Below are positions 21,894 to 31,811 of a DNA stretch of 64,000 nucleotides, one piece after another. This stretch comes from Litsea cubeba (lineage: Eukaryota; Streptophyta; Magnoliopsida; Laurales; Lauraceae): positions 72,840,269 to 72,904,268 of the forward strand of contig CM022946.1 of the NCBI GenBank assembly GCA_012931725.1, in the 5' to 3' direction. The translations under genes were made by a program, and so were the position numbers. Under the pieces are notes generated by a model, which was not told the origin of the DNA, searched no databases, and was given only the letters and a program-made list of their open reading frames with translations. Position 1 is the first letter of the stretch, and each line of letters begins with the position of its first letter.

Positions 21894-22839
21894 TGTAGGT
21901 GCAGAAAATAATGACCCACAATAACTGGGGAGCCTTAGAGGACTTATCCGGTGATGATGGTGACTGAGAATGACTGGGTGACGTCCGAAAGCCTGAAAAG
22001 GAAGAACACACGGTCAGAGGACCCTGGCCTGGGCGGCGCAAGGCTCTCCGATGCCAAAGTCAGTGAAGGGACTGGAACAATGGAAGGAGAGGGAGGAGAG
22101 GCAGAGTAACAGCTCTAGGAGTTGTATTGTGCGTATTGTGCGTATCTTTGATGGTGGTTTGATCCTCTATTTATAGAGTTTGGGACGTATCTTTGGGAGA
22201 TATCGTGGTGTGGGTCCCGTGATTCGACTGGGAAGTCACGATCAGCCCACATTGCATTAATTGCGGTCCAATCCAGCCCACTATGCATTAAATGCGCGTC
22301 GGATCAGCCCACGTTGCATTTAATGCGCGTCTTGTTGGGCCAGATCGTGTTGGACGCCTTTGGCGGTAGGGGACCGTGGGATCTGCCCTCGGGCCTTGCC
22401 CTGATGTGGCCTCAACCGCTGGATGCCGCCCTGTCAGGATCTGGCGAAGATTGTGAGTGGCTGGATGTCGCGTCTGTCCCTCTAGCTCGTGCCCCTATCC
22501 CTCCACGTGCCTGGTGACGTGGGGGATGAGGGGCGTGAGTGGAGACTCTTTCTGGCTTCGGCTTCCATCCCGGCTTCTTCAGCCGAGGTGGAGCTTTCTG
22601 CCGAGATGGCATCCGGGGTGGCCCAGCCGAGGTGGAGCTCCCTGCCGAGATGGTGCCCGGAGTGGGCCAGTTCGGCGCCAGTGGCCCTGAGCCGCTGACT
22701 TCGGCCGGACCTCCTGCCCTGGTGGCCGGGGTGAGCTTGGTGCCACGTGGATAGCACGCGGATGGCACGTGAGAGTGCTTAGTCTCATCTGATGGCTGTG
22801 ATTAGCGTAATCCTGTGGTTCTGGAAATCTCCCCACACA
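21894..22839 (-). repeat. 3' LTR of the gag-only Tat element
   Basis: This is the partner of 30866-31811. Frames inside it (for example 22412-22768) recur in the other LTR and are not genes. On the minus strand AGCTAGGGGGCAAT (about 22840-22853), directly before the LTR, is the probable polypurine tract. Confidence 0.9.
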
Positions 22840-23109
22840 ATTGCCCCCTAGCTTTTGACCTCTTAAGCGCCCTAGCCTTTAGTGGTCGAAAGTTAGAAGA
22901 ATCCGTCTGGGGATGCGGCGATCGTCGTCTGGTGTCGCTTCAATTGTTTTGAAGCGATAAATGCTCTGTCATGCCTGTACTGGGAAGCGAGTCGACGGTT
23001 CCACGCGTCGCCTCTTCATTGATTGCGCTGTCCCAAGTAAACATCGCTTCTTTTCTCTTTATTGCCTTGTTTGATCTCGGCGATGCCGAGCTGACTCTCT
23101 TGTTGCTTG

Positions 23110-23740
23110 TCGTGCAGAGGTAGGTGCTAGGCGACGCCGAGCTACGAGTGAGGGTGGAGGAGGAACAAGAAGATCGCCGAGGTGGAATCGAAATTGGCAA
23201 GATTGAAGGCTGAATCGACGGCTGAGGGGACGAGGCTGCGCGGGGAAGTGCTGGCTGGGCGAGCCGAAGCAGCGAGGCTGAAGAAGGAGAACGCCGAGCT
23301 GGAGAAGGAGAAGGCCTCTCTTCTGTCCGAGGCCCAGTCCGCCTTCCAGGATGGGGTGGATCACGCCTCTGAGCTGTATGAGAAGCAGGTGGAGTAGATC
23401 ACCACCATCCTGTTCGAGGAAGGATGCCTGGCCGCATTGAGACGCGCGGGAGTCCCCGAAGACCATCCTGTCCGAGGAAGGATGCCTGGCCGCATTGAGA
23501 CTCGGCCCCTGAGCCGAGCTCCGCTCCTGCGGCCGAAAGTGCCCCAGTTGAAGCTCCTGCAATTGCTCCTGCTGCTGACGACGCTCCAGCTGCCCCGGTC
23601 TTGAGCGATGCTTCGGCCGTGCCTCAAGGTGATGCCTCCTCCCCCTGCTTCGGCCAGTTGAAGCCCCTTCTGGTTCGGCCGAAGCTGCTGGTTCGGCAGA
23701 TACGGTGATCGACCTGGTCGAGTCGCCGAAACTACAGTAG
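23110..23740 (+). pseudogene. Antisense coiled-coil gene remnant of the gag-only Tat element
   Basis: On the strand opposite to gag, an exon opens after a TCGTGCAG acceptor (about 23118). It reads a long charged heptad-like segment, including KLARLKAESTAEGTRLRGEV and LKKENAELEKEKASLLSEAQ, the signature of a coiled coil. A TAG lies at 23395-23397. An Ala/Pro-rich tail follows after frame changes and ends in VIDLVESPKLQ (stop about 23740). AATAAA at 23881-23886 is a plausible poly(A) signal. The corresponding antisense gene in the larger Tat element (60.0-63.9 kb) has a PMD in front of its coiled coil; that part is missing here. Function unknown. Coding character is good and functionality is poor. 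Confidence 0.6.
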
Positions 23741-23880
23741 CCGGGCTCCTCTACACTTCTGTCTTTTTATGTAAATTTTTTTTTTTGCTTCTCAGCTTTT
23801 CTGTTTTTAGAGGACTGCGATCCTCCTTTCTGTATTTTCTTTTCTGTTCTGCAACCCTTGTAATGAAGCAGTTTACAATG

Positions 23881-23886
23881 AATAAA
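23881..23886 (+). terminator. Possible poly(A) signal of the antisense gene
   Basis: AATAAA lies about 140 bp after the antisense stop codon, on the same strand, after a T-rich stretch. Confidence 0.4.
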
Positions 23887-24084
23887 GAGGAGGAATTCTG
23901 TGATCATCCAAACTCCGTAAAATGCTTTCGAGTTCTTTTTCTCTTTCTTTGCACTGTTTGCATTCTTGGGTGTTTGAGTGCTGAAAAGCTATTCTTGGCC
24001 GAAATGGCTGGCTTTGGCCGAGACGAGCTGACTTGTGCCGAAGTGGAGTCTTTACTCCGTTGGTCTCGGCTGTGGAAGCGTGAG

Positions 24085-24287
24085 CTCGGCAATGATCTTT
24101 GAGGGGTGTAAAAACCCTGATCTTAGGAATCCGGCCGAGTGTCCGAACTCGAGGCCTTCTCCAGGGTCCAGGACCCGGAGCTTTAGGAAACGACCGAGTG
24201 TGGACTCGAGGCCTTTTCCAGGGTGGTAGACCCGTGGGTTCAAAACCCGAGGACTTTAGGAATTCGGCCGAGTGTAAGAACTCCAGG
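24085..24287. repeat. Diverged left end of the 78-bp hairpin minisatellite
   Basis: Three degenerate units share CCGAGTGTCCGAACTCGAGG-type cores and the spacer words AACCCTGA and CTTTAGGAA. They are separated from the main array (27463-28810) by an inserted solo LTR whose target duplication CTGTA lies at 24288-24292 and 27458-27462. Confidence 0.65.
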
Positions 24288-24292
24288 CTGTA

Positions 24293-27200
24293 TGTCGCGA
24301 CCCCGGACCGGGAAACTAGGGGGAAAGATAGGATCCGAGTCCGGGAGTCGGGACCAAATGGTTGGGTGATGCCGCGCCACGTGCATCTCTTTGGCTACAG
24401 CGCACACGGAATTGAAAGAACATTTATCCGTGCACGCGATTTCCCACAGGGTTCCGCGGTGAGGATTATCTGTACACATCATCTCACATGTAACCACATC
24501 AATCATATTCTCAAGATTGCGGAAGCGTGTAGTAAACCATATTAATACCATTCAATTCCAATCCCATAAACAGGACTGATTTATGATTAACATAACAAGA
24601 TATCAGAATGAGCAATGATCATAAGCATATTTTCCCCAAAAGTAAAGTTAAGTATATTTACAAAATGTCAGTTAATTAATGCCCCAAAATAACGGTCAAC
24701 AGAGACCGTTCAACCAAATAAAATCTAAAATAAAGATATAATAAGTTCCCAAGTGTATCGTTCTCAAGACAAGGCCGAATGTCTACATGACATCATCGGC
24801 TTGCCACTCAATCACTCGTTGCGGTTCACCGACCGCCTCCTCTGGCTCCTCCTCAATGGCAATAAGCTCGGGACCTGAGTACCAAAATAAATGGATCAGA
24901 CACGACGGTCTGGCAGGTGGGTGAAAAGACATAACAATAATAAAACAATGATGCTATGCAAGAATTAAGAAAACTTATGGATAAATAATGAACGTTGTAA
25001 AAGACAATATATCATTTCAAAAGGAGTACATTTGCAATAAAACATGTAAGGTGACAAGGATTTGGAAACTATCAAGATGGCAACCCCACAAGCTAGATCC
25101 TCCCTTCACCGAAGTGAAGAGAGCACATACCCTAACAGGATCATTGGCCTCAGTCACACGAGGTGAGGAGGAACAACGATAAACAGGATCATTGACCTCA
25201 GTCACACGAGGTGAGGAGGAACAACGATAAATACTATAATATATATATACTATACAGGACCACGGTAGCGAAACGGGTAAACTATGCAAATTCCAGACTG
25301 CAGCTGACTATCAGGAGGGGAAGGAACCCCAAGTCGGTAGATCAAACCGACGAGGTCGTCCAAGCTCAGTGGTGCCGACTCATAGGTCAAATACGATAAA
25401 TCAAATCATATGCATAATACAAGAACGGGGTGCCATAGACACAAATACACATCCATCTCAAGTCGCCATATACAAGTTAGCAAAAGCTAAACACATCACT
25501 TCTAGTATTCTTGGAACAGTCTAGTCATATCAAGTTGATTTGAAATCCCAAAATAGGAGTTTAGTTGAAAATCGAATACAAATAGTTTTCCCACCTTTAT
25601 AGGCTAACAATGGGGTTTCTAGAATTGAATCAGTGTGAATAGGGTCCCGTATGTCAGTTATGATGAAATTTTGGTACTCTTTAAGAGTTAGGGACATTCC
25701 GGGTCCTTATCCACATTGGTCAATCTATACAATCTCATGGAATCTCCCTGATGAGGTTTCCTCCTTCCTTCGGACTTCATACAATACCTTACCCATCCTT
25801 GAATAACATTGGGGCTCCAAACGATACTTCCACACTACAGCCCCTCACAATTTACCCCAATCTTTCATGGGTTTAAATGCATCAATACAGGTTCAATGTC
25901 TTCAATTAAGAAGAGAGGGAATAGAGTTGAATTGGACTTGAGTATGGGCTTGGAATGAATCTGGAAAATAGTCCCATAATTCTCTCATTTTACAGTTCAT
26001 CTCTATTCAGTCCGATCGATCGGACCTGAAGGGCGATCGATCGGTCCTGAAGACCCTCTCAGTTATTTACAGTCCGATCGATCGGACCTGATGGGCGATC
26101 GATCGGTCCTGCAAACCCTCTCAGTTAATTACAGTCCGATCGATCGGACCTGATGGGCGATCGATCGGTCCTGCAAACCCTCTCAGTTAATTACAGTCCG
26201 ATCGATCGGACCTGATGGGCGATCGATCGGTCCTGTAACGAACCTCAACCCATTTGGTTGAATTCTTCTCTTGTCCAACTCCTATCCATTTCCTTTCCTT
26301 CCCTTTCTTCCATACATATCTTCACGAATAATTGGGCTATTCCTTGACCTTATTATCTCATCAAATCATCATTCAAAATCAATAAGACTAAATCATCAAA
26401 CATGATAAATCATTCAAACCATTAATGAAGGCAAATCAAGATTTTGCAGAAAACATGATAAAACACATGAGAATCATTTCATCCACTTGCCTTGGGTCCA
26501 ATGCAAATCAATTGAGCTCTAATCACCTCTTAATTCCACAATCAAACACCTATACACAAAAACCCCCAAATCCAAACCCTAGATTAACAAAATCCAAGCA
26601 AAACGAAACGAAATCTTCCAATAAATGAAATGGAGCTTCCCTAAGGCTAAACAAACAAGATTATAAAACTTTTAGGAAGATCACTTACAAGGAAGCTCTT
26701 CAAAAAGCAAGGTGTTGTCCAAAGGAAGTCTTGGAGTGGGCGGTTTTCTTCAAAAATGGTATCAAGATGAAGGCCTTGAGATGAGGAAGAAGATTGTAGC
26801 CTCTAATCTTCCATTAGCACTAGCTTAGTGGGGGATTGAAGGTGAAGAAGCAAGAAAAGGTAAGGGAAAACCCTTAGGGCTGGGATTTCTCTTCCCCTCT
26901 AGGGTTTTTGCCAGAAATGGGAAAAATGAAGAAGAAGCTTTCTATATATAGTAAGTGGGAGTGGGGTCCACAACTTAAAAGACTTCTCGGGCTCAAAACA
27001 TGGTTTTCGGGGCTTCAAACGAATTCGACGAAGAAGACAAAGTTGATCGGCAAAATCTCTAGTTTCGAAAAAAATATATATTTTGCACATTTTGGTGACA
27101 TTGAAATCGGTGTCCAGATTTTGGGTAAAAAGACCATTTTGCCCTCAATTAGTGAAAAATCAGGTTTAAAGTCCTTGAATGAAAACGATGTCAAAAGAAA

Positions 27201-27457
27201 GTTGTAGGGATTAACAAGATAAGTCCAATGAGGTTGAAAAACACGATTCTTGGAAATCATCGATAAACCCCCAATCTCACACAATTCGTAACAAGAACCC
27301 CCAAAGGGTCCCACAAATAAAAAGGCTCTCCAAATTCCCAAAAGCTATTATAAAAGCTATTCTAATCCCCAACTAATCCAAAAACCACTAAACACACTTA
27401 AAACTAAAACACAACTTAATCAATTCTAAACAAGGTCTCTCGGGTCGGGCTCTTACA
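24293..27457 (-). mobile_element. Solo LTR of a Tekay-type gypsy element
   Basis: 3165 bp are bounded by TGTCGCGACCCC and GGGCTCTTACA and flanked by perfect CTGTA duplications (24288-24292 and 27458-27462). No gag, pol, primer site or second LTR is present, which is what unequal recombination between two LTRs leaves. Read on the minus strand it begins TGTAAGAGCCCGACCC and ends GGGGTCGCGACA, like chromoviral LTRs. CTATATATAG at about 26940-26949 is a candidate TATA box. It contains a 48-bp tandem duplication (25136-25231) and four 62-bp units with nested palindromes (26010-26240). Confidence 0.75.
26010..26240. repeat. Four 62-bp units with CGATCGATCG palindromes
   Basis: Units start at 26010, 26072, 26134 and 26196. 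Each carries the perfect palindrome GTCCGATCGATCGGAC and, about 10 bp on, a second CGATCGATCG. The array lies within the solo LTR. Confidence 0.9.
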
Positions 27458-27462
27458 CTGTA

Positions 27463-28810
27463 TCCAGGGCGTAGACCCATGTGGATGGGTAAAAACCCTG
27501 AGTTTAGGAATTGGCCGAGTGTCCGAACTCGAGGCCTTTTCCAGGGCTGTTAACCCTTGGAGATGGGTGAAGACCCTGAGTTTAGGAATTGGCCGAGTGT
27601 CCGAACTCGAGGCCTCTTCCAGGGCTATTAACCCTTGGAGATGGGTGAAGACCCTGAGTTTAGGAATTGGCCGAGTGTCCGAACTCGAGGCCTCTTCCAG
27701 GGCTATTAACCCTTGGAGATGGGTGAAGACCCTGAGTTTAGGAATTGGCCGAGTGTCCGAACTCGAGGCCTCTTCCAGGGCTGTTAACCCTTGGAGATGG
27801 GTGAAGACCCTGAGTTTAGGAATTGGCCGAGTGTCCGAACTCGAGGCCTCTTCCAGGGCTGTTAACCCTTGGAGATGGGTGAAGACCCTGAGTTTAGGAA
27901 TTGGCCGAGTGTCCGAACTCGAGGCCTCTTCCAGGGCTGTTAACCCTTGGAGATGGGTGAAGACCCTGAGTTTAGGAATTGGCCGAGTGTCCGAACTCGA
28001 GGCCTCTTCCAGGGCTGTTACCCCTTGGAGATGGGTGAAGACCCTGAGTTTAGGAATTGGCCGAGTGTCCGAACTCGAGGCCTCTTCCAGGGCTATTAAC
28101 CCTTGGAGATGGGTGAAGACCCTGAGTTTAGGAATTGGCCGAGTGCCCGAACTCGAGGCCTTTTCCAGGGCTATTAACCCTTGGAGATGGGTGAAGACCC
28201 TGAGTTTAGGAATTGGCCGAGTGCCCGAACTCGAGGCCTCTTCCAGGGCTATTAACCCTTGGAGATGGGTGAAGACCCTGAGTTTAGGAATTGGCCGAGT
28301 GCCCGAGCTCGAGGCCTCTTCCAGGGCTATTAACCCTTGGAGATGGGTGAAGACCCTGAGTTTAGGAATTGGCCGAGTGTCCGAACTCGAGGCCTCTTCC
28401 AGGGCTATTAACCCTTGGAGATGGGTGAAGACCCTGAGTTTAGGAATTGGCCGAGTGCCCGAACTCGAGGCCTCTTCCAGGGCTGTTAACCCTTGGAGAT
28501 GGGTGAAGACCCTGAGTTTAGGAATTGGCGGAGTGTCCGAACTCGAGGCCTCTTCCAGGGCTATTAACCCTTGGAGATGGGTGAAGACCCTGAGTTTAGG
28601 AATTGGCCAAGTGTCCGAACTCGAGGCCTTTTCCAGGGCTATTAACCCTTGGAGATGGGTGAAGACCCTGAGTTTAGGAATTGGCCGAGTGTCCGAACTC
28701 GAGGCCTCTTCCAGGGCTATTAACCCTTGGAGATGGGTGAAGACCCTGAGTTTAGGAATTGGCCGAGTGTCCGAACTCGAGGCCTCTTCCAGGGCTGTTA
28801 ACCCTTGTAG
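27463..28810. repeat. 78-bp minisatellite with a hairpin in each unit, about 17 copies
   Basis: The spacing is exactly 78 bp (for example ATGGGTGA at 27563 and 27641). Each unit contains GGCCGAGT, a six-base loop (GTCCGA or GCCCGA) and ACTC-GA-GGCC, which folds into a stem of GGCC/GGCC plus GAGT/ACTC with a two-base bulge. Units are nearly identical, so the array was homogenised recently. Because 78 is divisible by three, a 436-codon open frame results on the plus strand; I regard it as an artefact. The array lies between the sense gag/integrase scrap and the convergent antisense gene. Confidence 0.9.
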
Positions 28811-28864
28811 CCGAAGTCGATCAGATTGATGACGGGGCGAAAACTATTTTCATTGATTCAGAGA

Positions 28865-29052
28865 TTCATTACATCTTTTAGAAATTGAAGATTGATGACG
28901 GGGCGAAAGCTATGTCTCGGCAGCGGCTTGCCCTCCAAGTCTTCAAGCTTGTAGGCTGGATTTTCCTGCCAGTGAGACTGCTCTGAACGGGCCATGCCAG
29001 TTCGGGGCCAACTCCCCCGGGAAGCGGGAGCTGAGGACGCCAGCTGGATCAC
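28865..29052 (-). pseudogene. Integrase C-terminal scrap of the gag-only Tat element
   Basis: The short segment AYKLEDLEGKPLPR followed by VINLQFLK matches the very end of Tat-lineage integrases, and LAPNWHGPFRA-like words lie just upstream in another frame. It follows the gag zinc knuckle after only about 100 bp, so the deletion removed protease through integrase core and left this tail. Not functional. Confidence 0.6.
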
Positions 29053-29171
29053 GTAATGATCTTCTCCGAATCCTCACTGTCTGGAGCCTGGGCTACGCTC
29101 TGGTGAACTCGGCCCCTGCTGCCGCCAGCATCTCCTGCCTCAATGAACTCTGGAATGTGGCCTTCTTCGGC

Positions 29172-29489
29172 CTACTTCTCCAGATACCGCTGCAAGGAGT
29201 TGCAGTCCTCGGTCTTGTGCCCACTACCTTTGTGGTAAGAGCAGTAGAGCTTGCTCAGGCTGCCGGAGGCGGGCTCATTCCTCAAGGGCGGAGGCCACTT
29301 GAAGAACGGCTTGGTCTTTATCTTGGTCAGGATTCGGTAGATCGGCTCCTTGAAGACGACGTTGACGCTATGACTGGCGCTGGTGGGGGGTCTGGGCTGC
29401 CAGGTGCCCCCAGACCTGGATGACGCAGGCTTTGCCGAACTGGAGACCCAAGCCTGCTTGGGCTCTCTGCCGAGGCTGGTTGCTCTCAT
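29172..29489 (-). pseudogene. Gag C-terminal part with CCHC knuckle
   Basis: This frame continues gag after a frameshift near 29400. It contains FKEPIYRILTKIKTKPFF and the knuckle CSYHKGSGHKTEDC, which matches the Tat zinc-knuckle region preceding protease. A TAG follows at 29172-29174, and a further short in-frame stretch continues. Confidence 0.65.
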
Positions 29490-30785
29490 GCTCGGGTTCC
29501 GGATGCCCGTCCTGATCCCGGGCTCGGATCTCGTCTTCCTCCTGGGCGATGAAGCGCTTGACCCGGGACATCAATCCTGGCATGGACTCTGGGGGGTCCC
29601 CGGCCAAATCCTTCCGCAGGTCGTGGCCGGGGATCAGGGCATGCTGGAAGGCGTAGATTGCTATCTCCTCCCTGGTGCCCTCGATCTGGCTGTAAACCGC
29701 CCAGAATCGCTGGGCGAAGATGGCGAAGGTCTCACCCTGTTTCATTCTTAGGGCGAGGAGGTCCCCTTCTTTCTTGGGGATGACGGTGTAGGCTTGGAAC
29801 TTCTTCAGGAAGGAGAGCTGGAGCTCCTTCCAACTCGAGATGGACTTCTCCGGGAGAGAACAGAACCATTTCAGGGGGAGGTCACCCAAACTGGAGGAGA
29901 AGATTTTGCAGTTCAGGTGACCCTCATTCCCCCAGATAGACATCTTCTGGGAGAAGTGTCGAAGGTGAGCGGATGGGTCGGACAATCCGTCGTAGGGGAC
30001 GAACCGCGGGACGGAGAACTTTCTCGGCAAGGGGGTGCGCTTGATCTCTTCTGTGAAGGGCGAGCCCCCTAGATCAGTGTGGCCACAGACCTGCTTCTGG
30101 TCCTGCATGTCCAGGTTGTGCTGAAGAGCTAGCCTGACGCGTTTGTCAAACCGCTTCTGCTCGTCGTCCTTCTCTGGAGTCTGAGCTCTGGGCTTTCGCT
30201 TGGGGTGGTTCGGACTGCGATGGCTATGAGCTCGGCCATCGCGGCTATGGTGACTCCGGCTGTTGCTCGAGCCTTCGTCACGAATCTGGCTCCGCTTATG
30301 GTCCAGATGATTTCTGAGGTCCTCGCGGGGAAGCTGGGCTGCCCTGCTGGGGGCATCCCTCTTCTTCCCTTGAGGCTCAGAGACCTGCCTCAAGGAGGCA
30401 GTTTGCGCTGCCCTCAGCTGCTGTTGGAGCTCGCGAATCAGCTGCTCTTGCCTCTGGAGGAGAGCATTTTGGGCTTCGAGAACCTCTCCAGTGGCAGGGG
30501 GTTGAACGTGGCGCGTCTCTCCTACGGCCACGGCTTTGTCCTTCCGAGGACGCTCATGCCGACGCTCATCGCGTCTGGGCGGCATGACTTCTTCTGCTGA
30601 GATCGAGGCCTCGAGTCCCTCTTGGAGGGGGAACTCGACAAAGAGCTGAGAGCCTAAGCGGCCCTCGCCTGCAGACGTGCCGTGCACCGTGCGGGAGCGC
30701 CCTTGAGGAGGGACGTCCGTCGAAGTGGTGGTAGCTCGAGCGCTGCTCTCGAGGACTCTACGCCCTTCCTAGATTTCGGAGGCAT
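29368..30785 (-). pseudogene. Gag of the non-autonomous Tat element, frameshifted
   Basis: The probable start is ATG 30785-30783 (MPPKSRK). A frameshift near 30700 shifts reading into the long frame that covers 30687-29368. That frame holds a glutamine-rich coiled coil (about LLQRQEQLIRELQQQLRAA), an Arg/Ser/His-rich basic stretch, and the capsid core with VPRFVPYDGLSDPSAHL and GDLPLKWFCSLPEKSISSW, then FLKKFQAY and the QGETFAIFAQRFWAVYSQIE region. This is a retrotransposon gag of the Tat type. Apart from one frameshift at each end it is well kept, in keeping with elements that retain only gag for packaging. Confidence 0.8.
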
Positions 30786-30847
30786 GGCTTCTGAGAGGTT
30801 GAGGTTAAGAAGGTTGGGAAGGTTTGGGAAGGTTGGGATATTACTTT

Positions 30848-30865
30848 CCCACAGACGGCGCCAAT
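30848..30865 (-). promoter_or_regulatory. Primer-binding site of the gag-only Tat element
   Basis: On the minus strand the LTR end CTACA is followed by ATTGGCGCCGTCTGTGGG. The TTGGCGCCGTCTGTGGG form is common next to 5' LTRs of Tat-related elements. Confidence 0.7.
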
Positions 30866-31811
30866 TGTAGGTGCAGAAAATAATGACCCACAATAACTGG
30901 GGAGCCTTAGAGGACTTATCCGGTGATGATGGTGACTGAGAATGATTGGGTGACATCCGAAAGCCTGAAAAAGAAGAACACACGGTCAGAGGACCCTGGC
31001 CTGGGCGGCGCAAGGCTCTCCGATGCCAAAGTCAGTGAAGGGACTGGAACAATGGAAGGAGAGGGAGGAGAGGCAGAGTAACAGCTCTAGGAGTTGTATT
31101 GTGCGTATTGTGCGTATCTTTGATGGTGGTTTGATCCTCTATTTATAGAGTTTGGGACGTATCTTTGGGAGATATCGTGGTGTGGGTCCCGTGATTCGAC
31201 TGGGAAGTCACGATCAGCCCACATTGCATTAATTGCGGTCCAATCCAGCCCACTATGCATTAAATGCGCGTCGGATCAGCCCACGTTGCATTTAATGCGC
31301 GTCTTGTTGGGCCAGATCGTGTTGGACGCCTTTGGCGGTAGGGGACCGTGGGATCTGCCCTCGGGCCTTGCCCTGATGTGGCCTCAGCCGCTGGATGCCG
31401 CCCTGTCAGGATCTGGCGAAGATTGTGAGTGGCTGGATGTCGCGTCTGTCCCTCTAGCTCGTGCCCCTATCCCTCCACGTGCCTGGTGACGTGGGGGATG
31501 AGGGGCGTGAGTGGAGACTCTTTCTGGCTTCGGCTTCCATCCCGGCTTCTTCAGCCGAGGTGGAGCTTTCTGCCGAGATGGCATCCGGGGTGGCCCAGCC
31601 GAGGTGGAGCTCCCTGCCGAGATGGTGCCCGGAGTGGGCCAGTTCGGCGCTAGTGGCCCTAGGCCGCTGACTTCGGCCGGACCTCCTGCCCTGGTGGCCG
31701 GGGTGAGCTTGGTGCCACGTGGATAGCACGCGGATGGCACGTGAGAGTGCTTAGTCTCATCTGATGGCTGTGATTAGCGTAATCCTGTGGTTCTGGAAAT
31801 CTCCCCACACA
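30866..31811 (-). repeat. 5' LTR of the gag-only Tat element
   Basis: This is the partner of 21894-22839. On the minus strand TATAAATA (31147-31140) is a good TATA box, followed by a leader that begins GAGGATCAAACC. Confidence 0.9.

Larger units (their letters stand above)
21894..31811 (-). mobile_element. Non-autonomous Tat-lineage (gag-only) LTR retrotransposon
   Basis: Two 946-bp LTRs (21894-22839 and 30866-31811) start TGTAGGTGCAG and end CCCCACACA in plus orientation. Perfect 5-bp target duplications CTAAC flank them (21889-21893 and 31812-31816). By eye they differ at about seven positions (0.7 per cent). The primer site beside the right LTR sets the sense strand as minus. Sense order: 5' LTR, gag, zinc knuckle, a scrap of the integrase C-terminus, a 78-bp hairpin minisatellite (with a solo LTR inside), a convergent antisense gene remnant on the plus strand, polypurine tract, 3' LTR. 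Protease, RT, RNase H and the integrase core are gone, so transposition would need proteins from another Tat element. Confidence 0.88.

Noticed and set aside
22314..22768. Conserved Pro/Ser-rich frames repeated at 31286-31740
   Set aside because: They fall in the LTR pair of the gag-only Tat element and run through its promoter region.
26010..26240. Regular palindromic repeats that could suggest a CRISPR array
   Set aside because: Spacers are themselves repeated and nearly identical, the context is a plant LTR, and no cas gene exists.
27519..28829. A 436-codon open frame of 26-residue repeats
   Set aside because: It is created by a 78-bp minisatellite whose period is a multiple of three. 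It begins and ends with the array and has no domain or regulatory context.
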